A stretch of DNA of 34,503 nucleotides from Okeania sp. KiyG1 (lineage in GTDB: Bacteria; Cyanobacteriota; Cyanobacteriia; Cyanobacteriales; Microcoleaceae), in contig NZ_BLZO01000123.1 of assembly GCF_014132355.1 (NCBI RefSeq), positions 1-34,503 of the forward strand, read 5' to 3'. The position numbers and the translations under genes are program-made. This document shows, one piece after another, positions 9,909 through 18,319 of the stretch. The notes below the pieces were generated by a model. The model saw only the letters and a list, made by a program, of their open reading frames with translations, did not search any database and was not told the origin of the DNA. The first letter of the stretch is position 1. Every line of letters starts with the position of its first letter.

Positions 9909-9940
9909 CAGTTATCAGTTATCAGTTATCAGTTATCAGT
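9909..9940. repeat. Heptamer short tandem repeat (CAGTTAT)4 abutting the kinase start codon
   Basis: Four and a half 7-bp units lie just 2 nt upstream of the minus-strand kinase ATG (9906), so its 5' leader consists of repeat sequence. Confidence 0.9.
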
Positions 9941-10107
9941 ACTTCTATTAGCTATCAGCTATTAATTTTGGGGAAGGCAAAAGCAACCTTTGAAATTGAG
10001 AAAGAGTAAAAATTACTGCCAAAGTCCCCGGACTAAACCTTAGAAGTAATTATTCATTACTAATTGCTGTTTACGCAGCATTCCAAAGGAATAGCTGACT
10101 GCTAATA

Positions 10108-10142
10108 GCTGTTTGCGCAGCATTCCGCAGGAAATGCTTACT
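10108..10142. repeat. Dispersed short repeat GCTGTTTGCGCAGCATTCC (representative copy)
   Basis: A block of roughly 30 bp, GCTGTTTGCGCAGCATTCC then GCAGGAAATGCTTA, recurs at about 5163-5191, 10068-10095 (diverged), 12557-12592 and 27024-27052, and inverted at 7267-7300. It contains the short palindrome TTGCGCA(G) and an imperfect GCATT/AATGC stem, so it resembles a REP-type element. All copies are intergenic. Confidence 0.7.
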
Positions 10143-10393
10143 GGGTAATTACCAACATTATAGCTTTGCTTATAGGTTTATCTATTTTAGAGGTCCTTAC
10201 TTTTGCTGCATTTGTTATTATTTTTGAAGTGCCTTGACAAGAAAATGACTGGTCTCCATACCCATTACCATTAGGTTATTTCTTGAAAATTTTGATAACT
10301 TGAGTAATTTTAACTGCTTTACAATGGTTTTTACTACGACAAAAAATTACTTATGCTCTGTGGTGGGCAGCATTCAAAAATTAATAATTAATA

Positions 10394-10652
<259 letters not shown>

Positions 10653-10680
10653 ATAATTACTCTTCTTGAAAACAAGAGGA

Positions 10681-10803
10681 TTGACTAATAATGAAAATTT
10701 TTTCTTCTCTTGGTCGATTGGATATGGTGAGGAGACTTCGCCATCCCCCGACCGCTTTTTTCTCCTTTAAAGGAGAGGTTTAAAACCTTAATTATTCGGT
10801 AAA
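10681..10803. repeat. Half copy (inverted) of the ACCGAATAATTAAGG repeat with a nested insertion
   Basis: It reads GATTGACTAATAATGAAAA ... AAACCTTAATTATTCGGT and matches the right arm of the element at 5968-6355. It is interrupted by about 48 bp containing 'gattggatatggtgaggagacttcgcc' in part; the related sequence recurs inverted-like near 7425-7470. Confidence 0.5.
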
Positions 10804-10895
10804 TAGTACAGTTCAGTTAATGGCATTATTTCTGTTTTTGCGGAGTCAATTTAATTATCCGGATTTTATATTAAACCTTAATTATTCGGTAAATA

Positions 10896-11090
10896 TTAAG
10901 CTAAATTCCGCCACCTATTACTTTCATTACTAGGGGAAGTTGGATTATCCTTACTTTTGTTCATTAAATCTTCCAAATCTGGAGGAAGAAATCCCCCGAC
11001 CACACTTTCTAGTTCATGTTCTTGTAATGGCACTAAACCATTCTCTACTTGATTGATTTTTTGATTTTTCTTGGCTTGGTTTTTCTTCAT
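10896..11090 (-). CDS. Small peptide with double-glycine leader, candidate RiPP/bacteriocin precursor
   Basis: A 64-residue peptide with a lysine-rich N-terminus and a leader segment LQEHELESVVGG (22-33). That matches the L-x4-EL-x2-V-x-GG pattern of leaders cut after Gly-Gly by C39-type peptidase/ABC exporters. The predicted 31-residue product (34-64) starts FLPPDLEDLMNK, is rich in Ser/Asn/Pro, has no Cys and ends NRWRNLA. No modifying enzyme or exporter is in the window, so maturation would have to be supplied in trans. The next gene upstream on the same strand (11312-11482) encodes another small protein, 220 nt away with a hairpin (11246-11273) between. Leader-type annotation is moderately confident; the product's activity is unknown. 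Confidence 0.65.
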   Translation of the reverse strand: MKKNQAKKNQKINQVENGLVPLQEHELESVVGGFLPPDLEDLMNKSKDNPTSPSNESNRWRNLA

Positions 11091-11311
11091 ACTTAATATT
11101 TGTCTCTTTGTATTGAGGAATTTAGACTCAGTAGAGAAGTTGAGGGGTCATACAAATTAGGTTATCAAAGATACTTTATGAGGATGCAAGATTCAACCTT
11201 TTCCCCATCTCCCCTAAACCTTCTCTCCGCAGAAGTTAGTATAATGTAGGGATGTTCTATGAAATATCCCTACTCACTACCTAATACTTAATACTTGATT
11301 TAAGCTTTTAC

Positions 11312-11482
11312 TTAACAATTAAGAGAATTATTTGTTTCATTACTTTTGCTTAGTGCTTGTTCTAAAATTTGTGACCGGATAAAAGTACGTTGTTGATACA
11401 GTGTATAGAGTAATAATTCTTGCTGTTTAATCTGCTCTTGTGTTTTTTGATAAAGTATCTGCCAATCATGTTCTGCTGACAT
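11312..11482 (-). CDS. Small coiled-coil-like hypothetical protein
   Basis: The likely start is the ATG at 11482, because AAGGAG lies 8 nt upstream; the frame is open slightly further (to 11506) but without a ribosome binding site. The 56-residue product is Gln- and Leu-rich (QKTQEQIKQQELLLYTLYQQ) and would form one long amphipathic helix; it ends in an Asn/Ser-rich tail with a single Cys as the last residue. I do not recognise a family. It is co-oriented with the double-glycine peptide gene downstream and might belong to the same locus. Confidence 0.55.
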   Translation of the reverse strand: MSAEHDWQILYQKTQEQIKQQELLLYTLYQQRTFIRSQILEQALSKSNETNNSLNC

Positions 11483-11675
11483 AATAAAGACTCCTTTAGA
11501 TATCAAGTATGAAGTTGAATTTCAAGATATAACTTAACAAGATTGTTATTAAGTGTGATTAAATAATTTAGCTCTAAAATAACTTTTTTTGATAGTTATA
11601 AAGACTAAATTTATGAGGGTTTTGGTACTAGCTAAATAGCAATTTATTTCCTGGGATAAATTGACTACATAGTGC

Positions 11676-11955
11676 CTAAATAATGGGTGATTTAATCAAA
11701 TAAAAATAGGGTAAAGCTGCATACTCCATAGGATAATTGATGAGATTAAATTCATTAGCATCTCCATATATTTTATGAAGTTGCAATGTTAAATAAGCCT
11801 TGTATTCTTTAACAGTAAAATCAGTATAAAAGAGGTATGTATCAACTAATTCTATTTGCTAAAATTTGAGATAATTCTCAAATATTCCCATTGAAAGGTA
11901 CTTTTAGAAATCTTTCCTAACCCTTCAGCATAGCTACCCTCTGCTTTATATTCAT
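11676..11955 (-). pseudogene. Broken or frameshifted gene of unknown function
   Basis: An ATG at 11955 has AGGAG about 8 nt upstream but its frame closes after 12 codons. The frame beside it encodes YEYKAEGSYAEGLGKISKS and on to a stop; a third frame then continues IELVDTYLFYTDF...YPMEYAALPYFYLIKSPII and stops at 11676. Joining the second and third pieces needs one extra A in 'agcaaatag'. The residue composition is protein-like (aromatic-rich, mixed charge) but I recognise no family. It is either a small gene with sequence errors or a decaying one. Confidence 0.5.
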
Positions 11956-12021
11956 AATAAAACTCCTATTTAAACTGGATTTAGTATTACTGAGCAATGA
12001 AGACTTTAAAGCTCTCTTTGG

Positions 12022-12240
12022 CTACGTCATGGGGTGTATCTCTACAGAGATTAAAGAAGAAAAAATTTGATTTTTAGTAAATCCCCTTCTTTTTATTAAT
12101 TTTTGAACAGGGGAAAATAGAGTAGATTCATGCCCACGGCAGACTAACTCATATTTCAAGGGATCTACTATTAATTCAATGCCACTATAGCCAACGGGAA
12201 AAACTCTTTCCCATAGAGGAATAACTTGAGAAATCCGCAT
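12022..12240 (-). pseudogene. Glycosyltransferase family 4 N-terminal fragment
   Basis: The first 44 residues, MRISQVIPLWERVFPVGYSG continuing IELIVDPLKYELVCRGHESTLF, match the start of GT-B glycosyltransferases (consensus MRIAQVAPLWERVPPxGYGGIELVV...LVRRGHEVTLFASG). The match ends there; the remaining 28 residues are unrelated and the frame stops. A full enzyme would be about 350-400 residues, so this is the N-terminal tip of a nucleotide-sugar-dependent transferase. A near-perfect AGGAGG sits 7 nt before the ATG, so the fragment could still be translated. Confidence 0.75.
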
Positions 12241-12841
12241 ATAAAAACCTCCTAAGTCTTGAGATGAAAATTTTTAGAAGTAATATTTTTGGTACACAGT
12301 TTTACTCAGCTATGAGCTGTAAATCTTTATAAAAAAATATGTAAGCATTCAGCTATTAGCTCTCAGCTAGCCTCCTCCGGAGGAACTGCGGACTTCAGCA
12401 ACAAGACTCTCTCATACTAGGACAGTGTTTAAATTAATATAGACTTTAAGGGCAAGGGAGACAACTTTTATAGTAAGACAATTAATAAAACTTTTATCCT
12501 AAACTAAAAGCAATAGCTGATAGCTGATAACGTAGTTCCGACCATAGGAGGCTGGCTGACGGCTGTTTGCGCAGCATTCCGGAGGAAATGCTTACAAAAA
12601 TATTAATTAAGATTTTTGATTATTGCCAAGGTAGGTATAGCCGTTCAAAAGGTAGGGAAATCTACACTTACTTACCGAATAATTAAGGTTTAAAGCCTCT
12701 CCTTTTAAGGAGAAACAAGAAAAAATTTTCCTTTGATTCAATCCTCTTCCTTTTAGGGAGAGGTAATTATCAATTATCCATTATCAATTATCAATTATTG
12801 AAGGTGTTTATATGTTGCCCTAGCAAAAGGGGTGGGGATTC

Positions 12842-12874
12842 AACAATTAATAATTAATAATTAATAATTAATAA
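12842..12874. repeat. Heptamer short tandem repeat (AATTAAT)n
   Basis: Four to five 7-bp units directly at the edge of the partial MITE 12873-12995. The same heptamer flanks the other copies of that MITE. Confidence 0.85.
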
Positions 12875-12995
12875 TCAGGGCTTGCTGATTAAATATTAAA
12901 GCATTGACAGATAAAGATTTTAGCCTTTTTAGGTCTTGAAAAAGTGCCTGGTTTTCAGCTCTTTATGCTCAAAAAGTTAGGATTTTGAGCAGACA
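12873..12995. repeat. Partial, inverted MITE of the AGGGTTTGCTGA family (copy C)
   Basis: It begins AATCAGGGCTTGCTGATTAAA and follows the complement of the right part of copy A (5587-5954) through 'aaagcattgaca' and 'ttcagctctttatgctcaaa'. The other terminus is missing; the match fades just before the neighbouring MITE at 13006. Confidence 0.6.
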
Positions 12996-13005
12996 AGATT
13001 CTTAT

Positions 13006-13119
13006 ATAGAATCCGGTTATATAGTATATGTTGATAATTTCTTAAATTACTTCAAACCTTTAATCTCCCCTACTGTGGTCTACCCAAATGAAAACCGCTG
13101 TATATAACCGGATTCTATA
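13006..13119. repeat. MITE with perfect 19-bp terminal inverted repeats (AATCCGG family)
   Basis: The ends are TATAGAATCCGGTTATATA and its exact complement, enclosing about 75 bp. This is the best-preserved copy of the family that also occurs at 979-1094, 31891-32065 and, partly, 6401-6540. The perfect ends suggest relatively recent insertion. Confidence 0.8.
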
Positions 13120-13261
13120 TAAAAAGGCTTTTTCCTACAAAATTCTACACAAATATATGGGTAGCAAACTGTTAACTGAAATTACTACTTCTTAAAGGTT
13201 ATTTTTGATGTGAAATTATCCTGTAGAGACATTCCAGAGAAAATCTCTACTAAAAACTAAA

Positions 13262-13358
13262 ATTATAGTCATTCTGAATAAGACTGGAACACTTTTTTAG
13301 CTGAAACTCTTTCAAGACAAGAAACCCTTGTCTCAATCTTAACTGGAATGACTATAAT
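13262..13358. repeat. MITE-like repeat with ATTATAGTCATTC ends
   Basis: The 13-bp ends ATTATAGTCATTC and GAATGACTATAAT are perfect inverted repeats enclosing about 70 bp. It lies immediately downstream of the stop codon of the TIGR03032 fusion gene and may serve as its 3' hairpin. Confidence 0.7.
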
Positions 13359-13373
13359 ACTTAATTTAAGCTT

Positions 13374-15716
13374 CTACTTAACACTTACAATCATTTTTTT
13401 TCCCATAATTTTCCATAACTCTGCTTGTACCTTTTCAACTACTTCTTGCCATTCCCTTGACTGAGACTGACGGAATAATTTCATTGTTGGATACCAAGGG
13501 GTATTTTCTACTTCTTGTAACCAACGCCAATCAGCATTAAAACATAATAAAGTCCATACAGGTTTACCTAATGCTCCTGCTAAATGTGCCACTGAAGTAT
13601 CAACACTTATTACCAAATCTAGTCGATCTATTATTGCTGCTGTATCGGCATAATTATTTAACTGAGAACTCATATCTTCTATCTGAATATTCCTGGAAAA
13701 TTGAGTTAATTCTTGAGTTCTTTCTCCTTTTTGTAAACTATAAAACTGTACTCCAGGCACTTGTAAAATAGGTAAAAAGTCAGTTAATTTACAAGAACGA
13801 TTATGGTCATTTTTGTGAGTAGAACTCCCACCCCAAACAATACCTACTTTATATAGCGCATCGGGAAGGTTAATAGAATTAGTATTGGAGTATCTTAAAT
13901 AGGGAATTTTAGCAGGAATTGTTTCTAAAGTTGTGTCGAAAATATAAGGCAAACTCATCAAGGGTACATAAACATCAAATTCTGATAATTGTAGTTCTCC
14001 TGGTGGCATTAATTTATCAATTCCTGGAACACTTTTAAAAATAGGAATTAACTCTGGCGTACATACCAAAATAATCCGTTGACAGCGTTTTGTCACTAGA
14101 GAAATATAGCGGATAAATTGAATAGCATCTCCTGACCCTTGTTCGGTATGAATTAACAAAGTTTTATCGCTAATATCTTCCCCTTTCCATTGAGGATGAG
14201 GACATTTAAAGGGAGTAAATTCTCCTGTTTGCCAACGCCATTCACATTCAGCAAATCCTCGTTTAAACTCTCCATTTTTCAACAATGTCATGCCTAAATT
14301 AAAATGAGCTTTGGCAAAACTACCATTAAGATTAATTGCCTTTTCATAATGTTGAATTGCTGCTTCTAATTCACCTTTTTGACTATAAGCATAAGCAATA
14401 CTATTGTGAGCATCCGCATTATCTGGCTCTGTGTTAATTACCTGTTGTAAAACATTAATTGCTGCTTCATACTGCTGATTATCTCCGAAAGCTACCCCCA
14501 AATTATATTTAGCCCTAGTCAAATCCGGTTGTAACTTCAGACATTCTTGATACTCAGCGATCGCTTCTACTAATTTACCTTCTTGATAGAACTGATTTCC
14601 TTTGGCTAAATGAGTTTCTGACATGGCTATTTCTGAAGCTGGTTGTACTGTTTCTGCCAAAGCTTCATCAGGTAAAACATAAGAACTAGCAAGTAAATTT
14701 TCATTCCATTCAATAATTTCCGGGAAGCGAATATTAGGCAAAACTGCTACAGAAAATATTTCCTGAACTCCTTCTTCAAACCTTAAAAAAGCAATAGTTT
14801 CTCCAGTTAAAATATTTACCACCCATACTCCACAAATTCTTTCTTGAAGTTGAGTAATTGGCATCCCAGTAAAAACAGCAGTTTCTCTAACTTGTGATAA
14901 ACCAATAAATGCTAAATTTCCCCAGAAATCTATACCACGAGTAAACCCAGGCAACTTAGCAACAGTTTCTAATTTTCTCTGGTTTAAATCAACTTTTGCC
15001 AGACTACCATTTCCCGATTCTAATAACCATAATTCCTCCTGATACCATCTAGGAGAATGAGGCATAGATAAACCCCGCATCAATATTTCATTTGTTTCGA
15101 TATCCATTAATATGCCACCATTAGCTTTATTCTTTCTCCACCCCGCAGCAGTATCAGTTTCTCCTAAAGCTGTGGCATATTTTGGTAGGTCATTTTTTAA
15201 ACATAATCCATTCAAATGACAGCGGTCGGTTAAGTCATATCCACTAATAAAAGGAGGTCTCCATCTAGGTACAAAACTATTAGGATGACCGAGAGTACAA
15301 AGACAAGAAAAACGAGTATTAATAAACCATAATTCATCCTTTACCCAAGCCATTTCGTGAATATCAATATCCCCAGTTATATGAATATTTCTGGGTAAAT
15401 AACAAGCATCATGTTTACCATGAGGTTCTATTTTTTCTCCTACTGCTGGAACATTGCGAAAATCCCAAATTTGATAAGCAGTTCCCAGGGCAATTTTTTC
15501 GTGAGTTGCTGCTAACCCCATGGGTTTATTAAAGGTGCGAAAATGAGTATTAATTACACCATTATCGGCACGCAAAACAATTAATTTACCTGCTTGATAG
15601 GTGGAAACTACTAAGGATATGCCTAACTGGTCTAAAATTTGGGGGAAGTTGTTTGTATGTACACTTCTTAATAAATAATTGTCGGTATTAACAGGAGCAT
15701 TAGTTTGATTGTTCAT
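13374..15716 (-). CDS. TIGR03032-family domain fused to TPR repeats and a GT9-like glycosyltransferase domain
   Basis: A 780-residue protein from the ATG at 15716; an in-frame TTG at 15767 is less likely because the added residues look like non-coding sequence. Residues about 12-350 match the TIGR03032 family (LLRSVHTNNFPQIL, STYQAGKLIVLR, SCLCTLGHPNSFVPRWRPPF, CHLNGLC), a beta-propeller-like domain of unknown role. Residues about 365-475 are three or four TPR units (AKGNQFYQEGKLVEAIAEY; ADAHNSIAYAYSQKGELEAA). Residues about 490-780 resemble the TPR-linked glycosyltransferase 9/heptosyltransferase-like domain (WKGEDISDKTLLIHTEQGSGD; VGIVWGGSSTHKND; DLVISVDTSVAHLAGALGKPVW). The arrangement suggests a surface glycan or glycoprotein role, which is inference. 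A glycosyltransferase fragment lies 1.1 kb downstream. Confidence 0.88.
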   Translation of the reverse strand: MNNQTNAPVNTDNYLLRSVHTNNFPQILDQLGISLVVSTYQAGKLIVLRADNGVINTHFRTFNKPMGLAATHEKIALGTAYQIWDFRNVPAVGEKIEPHGKHDACYLPRNIHITGDIDIHEMAWVKDELWFINTRFSCLCTLGHPNSFVPRWRPPFISGYDLTDRCHLNGLCLKNDLPKYATALGETDTAAGWRKNKANGGILMDIETNEILMRGLSMPHSPRWYQEELWLLESGNGSLAKVDLNQRKLETVAKLPGFTRGIDFWGNLAFIGLSQVRETAVFTGMPITQLQERICGVWVVNILTGETIAFLRFEEGVQEIFSVAVLPNIRFPEIIEWNENLLASSYVLPDEALAETVQPASEIAMSETHLAKGNQFYQEGKLVEAIAEYQECLKLQPDLTRAKYNLGVAFGDNQQYEAAINVLQQVINTEPDNADAHNSIAYAYSQKGELEAAIQHYEKAINLNGSFAKAHFNLGMTLLKNGEFKRGFAECEWRWQTGEFTPFKCPHPQWKGEDISDKTLLIHTEQGSGDAIQFIRYISLVTKRCQRIILVCTPELIPIFKSVPGIDKLMPPGELQLSEFDVYVPLMSLPYIFDTTLETIPAKIPYLRYSNTNSINLPDALYKVGIVWGGSSTHKNDHNRSCKLTDFLPILQVPGVQFYSLQKGERTQELTQFSRNIQIEDMSSQLNNYADTAAIIDRLDLVISVDTSVAHLAGALGKPVWTLLCFNADWRWLQEVENTPWYPTMKLFRQSQSREWQEVVEKVQAELWKIMGKKMIVSVK

Positions 15717-15767
15717 TGTTAGGTTATCTAAAATTAGGGTCAAAATAGGTATAACTATATTAAACAA

Positions 15768-16021
15768 TAAAAATAACTCAGAATCCGGACTATTAGCAAA
15801 CTCCAGACGAATTCCTATATAAAATTTGGTGATTTTTAATTTCTAGAACACTTAATACCAAGCGTGAAAAAATAATGCTACACAAAAAGGCTGCAAATTA
15901 TATCTAAAAATAACTTCTCCAATCCTAATAATACCAATTTCGATTGTTCTTCCTTTTTTTTCCCGATTTGTTTATTACTTCTTCCTTTATTTCTGCTGAA
16001 ATTCAAAGCAATATCTCTGTT
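15768..16021. other. Spacer between the TIGR03032 fusion gene and the 86-bp repeat array
   Basis: AT-rich sequence with no gene. CAGAATCCGGACT at about 15779 may be a stray end of the AATCCGG repeat. A T/C-rich tract at 15950-15990 borders the array. Confidence 0.5.
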
Positions 16022-16967
16022 GGAGCAGGATACTATCGCAGATTAGCTATAGTTGGTTTAACTTTAAAATATGTTCCGGAACAGTTTTCTATTTTTGGTG
16101 ATTTATCGCAACAGGATACTATCGCAGATTAGCTATAGCTGTTTCAACTTCAAAATGTGTTCCGGAACAGTTTTCTATTTTTGGTGATTTATCGGAGCAG
16201 GGTACTATCGTGGATAAGTTATAGTTGGTTCAGCTTCAAAATGTGTTCCGGAACAGTTTTCTATTTTTGGTGATTTATCGGAGCAGGGTACTATCGTGGA
16301 TAAGTTATAGTTGGTTCAGCTTCAAAATGTGTTCCGGAACAGTTTTCTATTTTTGGTGATTTATCGGAGCAGGGTACTATCGTGGATAAGTTATAGTTGG
16401 TTCAACTTCAAAATGTGTTCCGGAACAGTTTTCTATTTTTGGTGATTTATCGGAGCAGGGTACTATCGTGGATAAGTTATAGTTGGTTCAACTTCAAAAT
16501 GTGTTCCGGAACAGTTTTCTATTTTTGGTGATTTATCGGAGCAGGGTACTATCGTGGATAAGTTATAGTTGGTTCAGCTTCAAAATGTGTTCCGGAACAG
16601 TTTTCTATTTTTGGTGATTTATCGGAGCAGGGTACTATCGTGGATAAGTTATAGTTGGTTCAGCTTCAAAATGTGTTCCGGAACAGTTTTCTATTTTTGG
16701 TGATTTATCGGAGCAGGGTACTATCGTGGATAAGTTATAGTTGGTTCAGCTTCAAAATGTGTTCCGGAACAGTTTTCTATTTTTGGTGATTTATCGGAGC
16801 AGGGTACTATCGTGGATAAGTTATAGTTGGTTCAGCTTCAAAATGTGTTCCGGAACAGTTTTCTATTTTTGGTGATTTATCGGAGCAGGGTACTATCGTG
16901 GATAAGTTATAGTTGGTTCAGCTTCAAAATGTGTTCCGGAACAGTTTTCTATTTTTGGTTATCTAGT
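16022..16967. repeat. Tandem array: eleven 86-bp units, each with the 12-bp palindrome TGTTCCGGAACA
   Basis: The core TTCCGGA occurs at 16074, 16160, 16246, 16332, 16418, 16504, 16590, 16676, 16762, 16848 and 16934, exactly 86 bp apart. Each unit runs from GGAGCAGGGTACTATCG through a TCAAAATGTG stretch to the palindrome and CTATTTTTGGTGATTTATC. The first two units are diverged (ACTATCGCAGATTAGC); units 3-11 are almost identical, with only C/G differences at 'ggttca(a/g)c'. The 86-bp length is not a multiple of three, so the array cannot be a coding repeat. It sits between the 5' end of the TIGR03032 fusion gene and the 3' end of the GIY-YIG gene. Confidence 0.97.
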
Positions 16968-16987
16968 TTTAGCTGCTGTTGGTATTG

Positions 16988-17830
16988 TCACTTTATCCAA
17001 AGCAAAGGAACTGGATCGCTGATATAACAAGATAACCGGGAAAATTCATAGTCATTACTTTTTTGTGCCTCAGAAAATGCTTCTGGAGTAATTGCAGACA
17101 AGTTTACTCTTGCTAGCTTTAACTTTTGAGTCTTCTCTTTATACTTACTATACGAGTCCACAGGTGTAATGTGAATTACCACACCATTGCACGCAAGTTC
17201 CCAATGATTGTTATATGAGCGATGTTCTCTTGCTCTCTTCTTGTGCGCTCTACTACCCGGTCGAAAAACTTCTCCAGCAAAATCGTCAAATCTACTATAT
17301 CTGTGCCGCTTGAATTTTAAACTTGTATTTCGATCCTTATTTGTCTTGATATATTCTTTGATTTTTGCCGCCGTTCCTTTAGGTGAGCAATCAGTCCAAT
17401 CATATTTGAGATGAACGTGAAGAAGTTGATCGGAACTCTTAAGTTCAGTTCCAAAAATAATTAGTCGTCGTGAAAAAGTCTTTAGAAATTCTATCAACAC
17501 ATCCTCTGATGGAATTACAGTTGGAGTTTCAACCTTTGTATTGTTTAATAACGGCTGAAAAATTCTAATTAACCTTTTTTCTGCTTCAGCTAAATCGTCT
17601 TTATTCCATGCTTTCCAAGCAAGTCGCACGGGAGATTCTTTATCAATTTCTTCCAATTTGTAAAAGCGATGATGACTTTTCCATCTTGCTGCTAAGTTTA
17701 AAGCTTTACCAATATATAGAATTCTATCACTTGCATCTATTGCAAAGTAGATAGCTGAACAAGTTGGTAGTTGCTTACGATCGGGTAAAGAGACAGAAGG
17801 TAGTTGCAAAGGATTGAGTGAAATGGACAT
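16988..17830 (-). CDS. GIY-YIG nuclease-domain protein
   Basis: A 280-residue protein. Residues about 24-95 are a GIY-YIG domain: the first motif is degenerate (CSAIYFAIDA for GIY) and the second intact (ILYIGKALNLAARWKSHHR), with the Arg of the catalytic helix (R49) and a conserved Glu further on (AEAEKRLI). The domain cleaves DNA in UvrC and homing enzymes; many cyanobacterial stand-alone copies are uncharacterised. Residues 100-280 hold a basic stretch (about 165-215, KFKRHRYSRFDDF..., HKKRAREHRSYNNHW) that could bind nucleic acid. The start ATG at 17830 has no clear Shine-Dalgarno sequence. The 3' end reaches the 86-bp tandem array within about 20 bp. Confidence 0.8.
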   Translation of the reverse strand: MSISLNPLQLPSVSLPDRKQLPTCSAIYFAIDASDRILYIGKALNLAARWKSHHRFYKLEEIDKESPVRLAWKAWNKDDLAEAEKRLIRIFQPLLNNTKVETPTVIPSEDVLIEFLKTFSRRLIIFGTELKSSDQLLHVHLKYDWTDCSPKGTAAKIKEYIKTNKDRNTSLKFKRHRYSRFDDFAGEVFRPGSRAHKKRAREHRSYNNHWELACNGVVIHITPVDSYSKYKEKTQKLKLARVNLSAITPEAFSEAQKSNDYEFSRLSCYISDPVPLLWIK

Positions 17831-18319
17831 TTTATAATTTGCAGCTCATCAATTTCAATAATTAATTTATCATTGTAAAATTTCCTCAGAATTAGTAGCA
17901 AAATTTGGGTAAGCAGCAAATAAATCAATCAAAGGTTCGGTTTATAAATCAAATTACCAACGCCGGAAAATAAATTACAATATAATTCTTATTATTATAA
18001 CATATCAAAGGCAGGGAATAGGAAACTGTTAACTAAGATGGGCAAAATTCCCTCCTAGGAATAAATCTTCATTACTCAATATTTGCCCATCCAATAAACT
18101 ACAAAATTATGATAATTTTCAACAGACAGAATAAACTAGATTTTATCCAATGACAAAAAAAACAAAAAAGTCGATATTAGTAGTAAACGTTTAATTGGAA
18201 TTCCCCTCAGTCGTTGGGTATAATGGGTCATTCAGTTATCAGTTATCAGTTATCAGTTATCAGTTTTTTATCCCCTTAAAATAGTCAGCTTCAGACCCAA
18301 TTTTTCGGTTACATAAATT
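17831..18319. other. AT-rich intergenic region
   Basis: No gene or strong signal is seen apart from a CAGTTAT heptamer array at 18233-18264 and, just after it, a fragment resembling the 'tatccccttaaaa...cggtta' repeat end. Confidence 0.5.
18233..18264. repeat. Heptamer short tandem repeat (CAGTTAT)4
   Basis: Four and a half tandem 7-bp units, the same sequence as at 9909-9940. Confidence 0.9.

Larger units (their letters stand above)
12241..13373. other. Gene-free repeat region
   Basis: It contains fragments shared with 7310-7330 and 7565-7580 (CTCCTCCGGAGG; a copy of TTCCGACCATAGGAGG), a GCGCAGCATTCC repeat (12557-12592), a half copy of the ACCGAATAATTAAGG repeat (about 12676-12770), ATCAATT and AATTAAT heptamers, the partial MITE at 12873-12995, and MITEs at 13006-13119 and 13262-13358. 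No gene was seen. Confidence 0.65.

Noticed and set aside
16022-16967. CRISPR array interpretation of the 86-bp repeats
   Set aside because: The whole unit is repeated with no unique spacers, and no cas genes are in the window. The same reasoning rejects the 76-bp array at 29538-30145.
15944-17027. Open reading frames inside the 86-bp array and at its edges
   Set aside because: The repeat length is not a multiple of three, the frames have no ribosome binding site, and the residues change frame at every unit.
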